NCBI GenBank assembly: GCA_900756545.1
Contig: CAAEKO010000047.1
Coordinates: forward strand, 1-64,000
Source: Clostridia bacterium
Lineage (GTDB): Bacteria > Bacillota > Clostridia > UBA1381
Length of the DNA stretch: 64,000 nt
Direction: 5' to 3'
This document shows positions 58,917 to 64,000 of this stretch, piece by piece. A program made the translations under genes and the position numbers. Positions within the stretch are counted from its first letter, which is position 1. The number at the start of each line of letters is the position of its first letter. The notes under the pieces were generated by a model. The model made no database searches, had not been told where the DNA came from, and was given only the letters and a program-made list of their open reading frames with translations.

Positions 58917-60053
58917 ATGAAAGCGTTGATAATCTCTGTCAAAGCCGGGTTCGGTCATCACTCTACCGGGCAGGCTCTGATCGATTACTTTAAGACGAAA
59001 AATGTGGAATGCACAATGCTGGACACATTTGAATATATCAATCCCATCCTAGGGGACTCCATTTCCGACGGTTATCTGCTGTCCACCAAGTACTTCCCGG
59101 ATGTATACGGGAAGGTTTATGGCCAGTTCAACAAGCGGGAAGAGCGTTATGACAAATATTCTCTCGTGGCTGTGCTGTCCAAAATGGTATCCCACAAGCT
59201 TAAGGATTATATCCGGAATTTCGCGCCGGATGTGGTCATCGGCACACATAGCTATGCCTGTATGCTCATGACCTATTTGAAAGAAAAGGGCGAGATCACT
59301 TGCCCCACATATGGTATCGTTACGGATTTCACCGTGCATCCCTTTTGGGAAAGCACTGATATCGACTATTATGTGACTCCTACTCCCCTTTTAAACAACC
59401 AGATGAACCGCAAAGGAATTCCAACAGAAAAAATCTTGCCCCTTGGCATCCCCATTAAAGAAGCCTTTGCCTCTAAAATACCAAAAGCAGAGGCCCGCCA
59501 GCTTCTGGGGATAGACGACAAAATGACGATCCTGATTATGATGGGGTCTATGGGGTTTGGGAATCTTGTCAAGCAGCTGGAAAGCATCGACATGCTCCAG
59601 CAGGATTTTCAGGTCTTGTGTGTCTGCGGCAATAATCAAAAAGGGAAAAGGAATATCGATAAACATATATGGCGCAAAAAAGTCATGACTTATGGTTTCA
59701 TCCATAATGTAGATATGCTCATGGACGCGGCAGATTGTATCATCACTAAGCCCGGCGGCCTGACCACCTCCGAATTTCTGGCCAAGCGCCTGCCCGGTAT
59801 CTTGATGAATCCTATTCCTGGACAAGAGGACCGAAATATGGAGTTTTTGGTCAACAGCGGCGCGGCGGTTATGGTTACGAATACCTTCTCCATTGATGAG
59901 GCTCTTTATGAGCTTCTTAATAACCCCTGGCGGATGGAGCTTCTGGAAAAAAGCGTGGAGCATTTGAGCCACCCCAATTCTACGCGTGATCTCTGTGAAT
60001 TTATTCTGGATAACGACGCAAAAACCGAACCCATTGTTGTGCAGGACGCATGA
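58917..60053 (+). CDS. MGDG-synthase-type glycosyltransferase
   Basis: A 378-residue GT28-type enzyme: N-terminal SVKAGFGHHSTGQALIDYF, a GSMGFG hinge in the second domain, and donor-site TKPGGLTTSEFLAKRLP followed by NPIPGQEDRNMEFL. It probably adds a sugar to diacylglycerol (UgtP/MGD family) to make membrane glycolipids. The acceptor is inference. AGGAAACGG precedes the ATG. Confidence 0.88.
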   Translation: MKALIISVKAGFGHHSTGQALIDYFKTKNVECTMLDTFEYINPILGDSISDGYLLSTKYFPDVYGKVYGQFNKREERYDKYSLVAVLSKMVSHKLKDYIRNFAPDVVIGTHSYACMLMTYLKEKGEITCPTYGIVTDFTVHPFWESTDIDYYVTPTPLLNNQMNRKGIPTEKILPLGIPIKEAFASKIPKAEARQLLGIDDKMTILIMMGSMGFGNLVKQLESIDMLQQDFQVLCVCGNNQKGKRNIDKHIWRKKVMTYGFIHNVDMLMDAADCIITKPGGLTTSEFLAKRLPGILMNPIPGQEDRNMEFLVNSGAAVMVTNTFSIDEALYELLNNPWRMELLEKSVEHLSHPNSTRDLCEFILDNDAKTEPIVVQDA

Positions 60054-60109
60054 TAAAAAACTTGCGCAGACACATAATCAAGCTTTAATTCCACATTATC
60101 CATGAAATG

Positions 60110-60139
60110 AAAAAGCCGCCGGCAAACCGGCGGCTTTTT
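60110..60139 (+). terminator. Terminator abutting the RBS of the toprim gene
   Basis: AAAAAGCCGCCGG pairs with CCGGCGGCTTTTT over CAAA. The U-run runs straight into AGGAGGA, the ribosome site of the next gene. Confidence 0.85.
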
Positions 60140-60151
60140 AGGAGGAACAAT

Positions 60152-60760
60152 ATGTATAAAATCAAAGAAACCGTCCTCGTAGAGGGGATTTACGATAAGA
60201 TCAAGCTGTCCCGTTTTTTGGACGGTATTATCTTTACAACTGACGGGTTTCGGATTTTTTCCAATAAAAAAGAACTGGAAACCATCCGGGCGCTTGCGCA
60301 AAAAACAGGTCTTGTGATCCTGACCGATTCAGACGCCGCCGGCTTTAAGATCCGCAGCTATGTCAAGCAATCCATTCCGCCGGAGCTTGTCCGGCACGCC
60401 TATATCCCGGAAATTCCCGGGAAGGAAAAGCGGAAGACAAAACCGGGCAAAGAAGGGCTTTTAGGGGTGGAGGGCGTAGAAGACGAACTGATACTGAAAG
60501 CGCTCCGGCAGGCAGGCTGCACAATAGACGGCGACTGCCGCCAGCGGCAGAAAAGCCGTACCATAACGAAAGCTGATCTTTTTGCAGACGGCTTATCCGG
60601 CAGGGCAGACAGCGCACTCCGCAGAAGGGTCCTGTGCGGCATGTTAGGGCTTCCCGGCAGGATTTCTGCTAATATGCTTTTGGATGTTATCAACCGCCTT
60701 CTGGACTTTTCAGAATACAAAGAGCTGACTGCTGAAATGGAAAAAAGTCAGAAATTCTGA
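60152..60760 (+). CDS. Toprim protein, RNase M5-like
   Basis: The product has 202 residues from ATG 60152 (AGGAGG upstream). The toprim domain spans about 1-110: KETVLVEGIYDKIKLSRFLD (catalytic Glu) and VILTDSDAAGFKIRSYVKQ (DxD). The C-terminal half matches the RNase M5 family, which matures 5S rRNA. The canonical rnmV is about 180 residues; this copy has a longer C-terminal region. The role here is by family. Confidence 0.8.
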   Translation: MYKIKETVLVEGIYDKIKLSRFLDGIIFTTDGFRIFSNKKELETIRALAQKTGLVILTDSDAAGFKIRSYVKQSIPPELVRHAYIPEIPGKEKRKTKPGKEGLLGVEGVEDELILKALRQAGCTIDGDCRQRQKSRTITKADLFADGLSGRADSALRRRVLCGMLGLPGRISANMLLDVINRLLDFSEYKELTAEMEKSQKF

Positions 60761-60779
60761 CTTTATTTTCAGAAAACAC

Positions 60780-60808
60780 TTGACAAGCAGGGAATTTTTG
60801 TGTAAAAT
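60780..60808 (+). promoter_or_regulatory. Promoter of the ylxM-ffh operon
   Basis: TTGACA (60780-60785) and TAAAAT (60803-60808), spacing 17. Confidence 0.7.
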
Positions 60809-60859
60809 AGTTCCTGTTGTAAAGCTTAATTCCTTTACATGAAACGGATGGTGATCCAT

Positions 60860-61216
60860 TTGCCTAAAGATTTATCCATAAGCATGCTGATGGACTTTTA
60901 CGGCGAGCTTCTGACGCCGAAACAACGAGACGCTTTGGATTTATACTATAATCAGGATTTTTCTCTTGCGGAAATTGCCCAGCATATGGACATTTCACGG
61001 CAGGGTGTGCGGGATTTTATCAAGCGCGGTGAAAAGCAGCTGGAGGATTTGGAAAACGCCTTAGGGCTTGCCCGGCGCTTCAGCGCGATCCATAGTGAAT
61101 TTGATAAAGCAGAAAAAATACTGATCGATTTAGAAAAGCTGGAACACAGTGACGCCGCGGAAAAGAAACTGCGCAGGCTGTCCGGCTGTCTAGCCAAAAT
61201 CAAAGGATATTTATAA
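60860..61216 (+). CDS. ylxM: YlxM-type DNA-binding protein of the ffh operon
   Basis: About 118 residues if TTG 60860 is the start; the frame then opens like YlxM proteins. An in-frame ATG at 60839 gives a longer N-terminus without a site. It has a sigma-70-region-4-like HTH (LTPKQRDALDLYYNQDFSLA, then HMDISRQGVRDFIKRGE). It is the standard gene before ffh; the role is uncertain. Confidence 0.85.
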   Translation: MPKDLSISMLMDFYGELLTPKQRDALDLYYNQDFSLAEIAQHMDISRQGVRDFIKRGEKQLEDLENALGLARRFSAIHSEFDKAEKILIDLEKLEHSDAAEKKLRRLSGCLAKIKGYL

Positions 61217-61243
61217 CGAACACCACATAAAGCAGGTGATACA

Positions 61244-62596
61244 ATGGCATTTGACAATTTGAGCGATAAGCTGCAGGGCATGTTCAAGCGTCTGCGCGGA
61301 AAAGGCAAGCTCAGCGAAAAAGATATCAAGGACGCTATGCGCGAGGTTAAGTTGGCTCTGTTAGAGGCAGACGTAAACTTTAAAGTAGTAAAAGGTTTCA
61401 TCAGCCGGGTATCGGAAAAGGCGCTGGGGCAGGAGATTCTTGAATCCCTGACGCCGGCCCAGCAATTAATCAAAATCGTCCGGGACGAGCTGATCGCTTT
61501 AATGGGCAGCGAAAACGAACGGTTGGAGTTTGCAAAAACTCCCCCCACGGTATTTATGCTCTGCGGTCTGCAGGGTGCAGGAAAAACAACAGCCTGCGGC
61601 AAGCTGGCTCTTTCTCTCCGGAAAACCATGGGCAAACGCCCTCTGATGGCAGCCTGTGATATTTACCGCCCGGCTGCAATCAAGCAATTACAGGTTCTGG
61701 GCAGCCAGATTGATGTGCCCGTATTCAGCATAGACGGCGAAAAAGACCCTGTCCGCATTGCGCGGGAGGCGATTGAACACGCGAAAAAGCATGGCAACGA
61801 CCCGGTAATCATTGATACCGCGGGACGTCTGCATATTGACGAAGTACTCATGGAAGAGCTTCAGCGTATCAAGGCGGAAACCAGCCCGCAGGAAATTCTG
61901 CTGGTGGTGGACGCTATGACAGGGCAGGACGCTGTAAACGTTGCGGAGCATTTCAATGCCCAACTGGATGTGACTGGTGTTATTCTGTCCAAGCTGGACG
62001 GTGATACCCGCGGCGGTGCGGCGATTTCTGTCAAAGAAATTACCGGCAAGCCTATAAAATACGCCTCTGTAGGCGAAAAGCTTTCCGATCTTGAGCAGTT
62101 CCACCCTGACCGCATGGCAAGCCGTATCTTAGGCATGGGAGACGTCATGACCCTAATCGACAAAGCGCAGGAGGCATTTGATGAAAAAGACGCAGCTGAC
62201 CTAGAGGCAAAAATCAAACAGCAGACCTTTGATTTGGAGGACTTTTTAAACCAGCTTCAGCAGATCAAAAAAATGGGGCCTATCGGCCAGCTGATGGGAA
62301 TGATCCCTGGGGTGGACAAAAAGGCTTTAGAGGCAATAGACGCATCCGACAGTGAAAAACGTCTCCGCCGCACAGAAGCCATTATCCAATCCATGACCGC
62401 AGACGAGCGCCAGCGCCCGCAGATTATCGGCGCAAACCGGAAGGTTCGGATTGCTAAGGGCAGCGGCACGCGTGTGCAGGATGTAAACGAGCTTTTAAAA
62501 CAATTTGACCAGATGAAGCAGATGATGAAACAACTGACCGGCGGCCAGCAGGCCCGGATGCTCAAGAAGATGAAGCGTATGGGCAAACATAAATAA
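61244..62596 (+). CDS. ffh: Signal recognition particle protein Ffh
   Basis: A 450-residue SRP54: N domain (1-about 90), G domain with GLQGAGKTT, DIYRPAAIKQL, DTAGRLHID and SKLDGDTRGG, and a Met-rich M domain (about 320-450) ending in MLKKMKRMGK. It targets nascent membrane and secreted proteins. AGCAGGTG precedes the ATG. Confidence 0.97.
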   Translation: MAFDNLSDKLQGMFKRLRGKGKLSEKDIKDAMREVKLALLEADVNFKVVKGFISRVSEKALGQEILESLTPAQQLIKIVRDELIALMGSENERLEFAKTPPTVFMLCGLQGAGKTTACGKLALSLRKTMGKRPLMAACDIYRPAAIKQLQVLGSQIDVPVFSIDGEKDPVRIAREAIEHAKKHGNDPVIIDTAGRLHIDEVLMEELQRIKAETSPQEILLVVDAMTGQDAVNVAEHFNAQLDVTGVILSKLDGDTRGGAAISVKEITGKPIKYASVGEKLSDLEQFHPDRMASRILGMGDVMTLIDKAQEAFDEKDAADLEAKIKQQTFDLEDFLNQLQQIKKMGPIGQLMGMIPGVDKKALEAIDASDSEKRLRRTEAIIQSMTADERQRPQIIGANRKVRIAKGSGTRVQDVNELLKQFDQMKQMMKQLTGGQQARMLKKMKRMGKHK

Positions 62597-62600
62597 TAAG

Positions 62601-62631
62601 ATATTGAAGCCGGGTTCCGGCTTTCCAATAT
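62601..62631 (+). promoter_or_regulatory. Hairpin between ffh and rpsP
   Basis: ATATTG-AAGCCGG and CCGGCTT-TC-CAATAT form a long stem over GTT. The U-tract is poor, so it may be a processing or rpsP leader element rather than a full terminator. Confidence 0.45.
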
Positions 62632-62663
62632 AAAATTCATAATTTTTGTGGAGGTGAATACAC

Positions 62664-62906
62664 ATGGCAGTAAAAATTCGACTGAGAAGAATGGGCGCAA
62701 AAAAAGCTCCTTTTTATAGAGTTGTTGTTGCTGATTCCAGATATCCGCGCGACGGCCGTTTCATTGAGGAAATCGGTACGTATAATCCGCTGACAGATCC
62801 CGCTACCATTAATATCGACGCTGAATTAGCGAAGAAATGGATAGGGAACGGTGCACAGCCCACGGATACTGTAAAAGCCCTGTTGAAAAAGTCAGGGATT
62901 ATCTAA
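62664..62906 (+). CDS. rpsP: 30S ribosomal protein S16
   Basis: An 80-residue S16: AVKIRLRRMGAKKAPFYRVV, VADSRYPRDGRFIEEIGTYN. GGAGG is before the ATG. It is followed by khpA after 12 bases, as in most Firmicutes. Confidence 0.98.
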   Translation: MAVKIRLRRMGAKKAPFYRVVVADSRYPRDGRFIEEIGTYNPLTDPATINIDAELAKKWIGNGAQPTDTVKALLKKSGII

Positions 62907-62918
62907 GGAGGGACAGCC

Positions 62919-63146
62919 GTGAAAGAGGTTTTAGAAATCATCGCCAAGGCATTGGTAGACCATCCTGAGGAGGTTTCTGTTTCAGAAGTGGAAGGGGAAC
63001 AGTCTATGATTCTGGAGCTTCGGGTCGCTGAAAGCGATATGGGCAAGGTTATCGGAAAGCAGGGCAGAATTGCCAAAGCGATCCGAACCGTTGTCAAGGC
63101 CGCAGCAAGCCGGGAAGACAAACGCGTTGTTGTCGAAATTTTATAA
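62919..63146 (+). CDS. khpA: KH-domain RNA-binding protein KhpA
   Basis: A 75-residue single KH domain with GKVIGKQGRIAKAIRTVVKA carrying the GxxG loop (GKQG). It starts with GTG behind GGAGGG. KhpA pairs with KhpB (Jag) to bind many RNAs and affect cell division. Confidence 0.93.
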   Translation: MKEVLEIIAKALVDHPEEVSVSEVEGEQSMILELRVAESDMGKVIGKQGRIAKAIRTVVKAAASREDKRVVVEIL

Positions 63147-63202
63147 CCAGATTTCATTGAGAAAATTTTGTTATCCGCAAAATACTTCCGCAACAGCGTT
63201 TC

Positions 63203-63252
63203 AACGAGGCACAAGTCATGCATACCGCTCATCTTGCTAAATATGCCTCGTT
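63203..63252. repeat. Inverted repeat in the khpA-rimM gap
   Basis: AACGAGGCA (63203-63211) and TGCCTCGTT (63244-63252) are perfect 9-bp inverted copies 32 bases apart, upstream of an intrinsic terminator and rimM. Confidence 0.55.
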
Positions 63253-63264
63253 ATAGGACAAGAC

Positions 63265-63291
63265 AAATAAGCGCCCAGCGGCGCTTATTTT
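63265..63291 (+). terminator. Terminator or attenuator before rimM
   Basis: AAATAAGCGCC pairs with GGCGCTTATTT over CAGC, followed by TT. It splits the usual rpsP-khpA-rimM-trmD block. Confidence 0.65.
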
Positions 63292-63338
63292 AGTTATATT
63301 CAAGAATTTATTACGGCGGTATCAAAGGAGGAGTAAAC

Positions 63339-63848
63339 TTGGATCGTTTAGAAGTAGGCAAAATCATCAACACGCATGGCCTGCGGGGCGAAGTGAAAAT
63401 CCAGTCCTGGACAGATTCACCGGATGTTTTTGAGGATTTGGGCTATGTTTTTGTATCCGGCAAGCTCATAGATCAAAAGCTCACCATAAAACAGGTAAAG
63501 TACCAGAAGAATAATATCATTGTAAAGTTCGATGAGATTAATACCATTGAGGAAGCCGAGCGCTACAAAAACTGCGTGCTGACCGCCGATCGTGACATGC
63601 TGGGCGATCTCCCGGAAGGGGTCTATTATATTGCCGACCTGATCGGACTCAAAGTACAGACTGAGGACGGTACAGTTTTAGGCACAGTTACAGATGTTTT
63701 TCAAACCGGCGCCAATGACGTCTATGAGGTTTCCCGTCCTGAAGATAAGCCTCTTCTCCTCCCTGCCATCCCAAATGTTGTTTGCCGGATAGATTTGGCA
63801 GACGGTATAATCGTTGTACAGCTTTTGGAGGGGCTTTTGGATTTATGA
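63339..63848 (+). CDS. rimM: 16S rRNA processing protein RimM
   Basis: A 169-residue RimM: N-terminal GKIINTHGLRGEVKIQSWTD and C-terminal PRC-type domain (YYIADLIGLKV, GTVTDVFQTGANDVYEV, LLLPAIPNVV). It starts with TTG behind AAAGGAGGAG. It aids 30S head maturation. It overlaps trmD by four bases. Confidence 0.93.
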   Translation: MDRLEVGKIINTHGLRGEVKIQSWTDSPDVFEDLGYVFVSGKLIDQKLTIKQVKYQKNNIIVKFDEINTIEEAERYKNCVLTADRDMLGDLPEGVYYIADLIGLKVQTEDGTVLGTVTDVFQTGANDVYEVSRPEDKPLLLPAIPNVVCRIDLADGIIVVQLLEGLLDL

Positions 63849-64000
63849 TACGTTTTGACGTTCTGACCCTGTTTCCAGCCATGTTCGAAGCGGTTTTAGG
63901 TGACAGCATTATCAAACGCGCCCGGGAAAATGAACTTGTAGACTTACACTTTATTGACATCCGATCTTTTTCCAAGAACAAGCATCGGAAAACAGACGAC
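63845..64000 (+). CDS. trmD: tRNA (guanine-N1)-methyltransferase, cut by the window end
   Basis: The first 52 codons read MIRFDVLTLFPAMFEAVLG and then DSIIKRARENELVDLHFIDI, the TrmD N-terminus. It overlaps rimM (ATGA). It methylates G37 of tRNAs. The rest lies outside the window. Confidence 0.93.
   Translation, partial: MIRFDVLTLFPAMFEAVLGDSIIKRARENELVDLHFIDIRSFSKNKHRKTDD

Noticed and set aside
1..64000. CRISPR arrays, tRNA or rRNA genes, intact insertion sequences
   Set aside because: No regular direct repeats, no cloverleaf with a TTCGA loop, and no transposase were seen on reading; a dedicated search was not possible.

Overview
The window looks like chromosome of a low-to-mid GC Firmicute of class Clostridia. 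Supporting signs are ctsR-mcsA-mcsB-clpC, S-layer-homology (SLH) proteins, many copper-amine-oxidase-N ('stalk') secreted proteins, a YtrA-type GntR/ABC module, remB, ylxM-ffh-rpsP-khpA-rimM-trmD, and strong TTGACA-17-TATAAT promoters with purine-rich ribosome binding sites. The genus cannot be fixed from sequence alone; a gut Oscillospirales/Monoglobales-like lineage is a guess. Most of the window is housekeeping. The accessory content is a decayed integrase at the left edge, a decayed aldo/keto reductase and two small ribbon-helix-helix-like paralogues. No rRNA, tRNA, intact insertion sequence, prophage or CRISPR array was seen.

Layout. 1-1.2 kb: XRE regulator and frameshifted integrase remnant. 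1.2-3 kb: GGGtGRT protein plus NifU-like scaffold. 3-6.2 kb: heparinase II/III-like protein, aldo/keto reductase pseudogene, DUF554 membrane protein. 6.3-11.1 kb: leftward operon of ECF sigma factor, anti-sigma factor and three secreted stalk-domain proteins (one with BspA-type LRRs, one with a CAP domain). 11.2-14.5 kb: GntR regulator, ABC ATPase and permease with a palindromic operator. 14.6-16 kb: hisH-hisF. 16.1-20.5 kb: ctsR-mcsA-mcsB-clpC under a CtsR box. 20.7-23.4 kb: prs, nucleotidyltransferase, CmpB-like protein. 23.5-25.8 kb: hemolysin III flanked by two paralogous single-pass repeat proteins. 25.9-26.4 kb: candidate small RNA and small RHH-like gene. 26.4-28 kb: PqqD, S24/S26 peptidase and HAD operon with a perfect 20-bp inverted repeat over its promoter. 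28-34 kb: SLH proteins, CCA-adding enzyme, M14 peptidase. 33.9-37.3 kb: rmuC, a catalytically dead asparagine-synthetase-like protein, XRE regulator. 37.4-38.6 kb: rpsF-ssb-rpsR. 38.7-41.6 kb: Nudix-MutY fusion, ArsC/Spx-like protein, sirtuin. 41.6-45.2 kb: mglBAC sugar ABC transporter. 45.4-52.9 kb: recJ-relA-yaaA-recF-remB-gyrB. 53-54.6 kb: tyrosine kinase and Wzz-like pair. 54.7-56.6 kb: leuA behind a leucine-rich leader peptide and attenuator. 56.9-58.8 kb: second RHH-like gene, hpt, ECF S-component and a dead glutamine-amidotransferase-like protein. 58.9-64 kb: MGDG-synthase-type glycosyltransferase, RNase M5-like toprim protein, ylxM-ffh-rpsP-khpA-rimM-trmD.

The items I would look at first are two amidotransferase-fold proteins that have lost their catalytic residues (35.2-36.9 kb and 58.2-58.8 kb), the small RNA candidate at 25.92-26.03 kb, the leuA leader peptide, the repeat-protein pair around hemolysin III, and the PqqD/peptidase operon with its palindromic promoter. 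None is proven to be a new system; each is stated with what would refute it.
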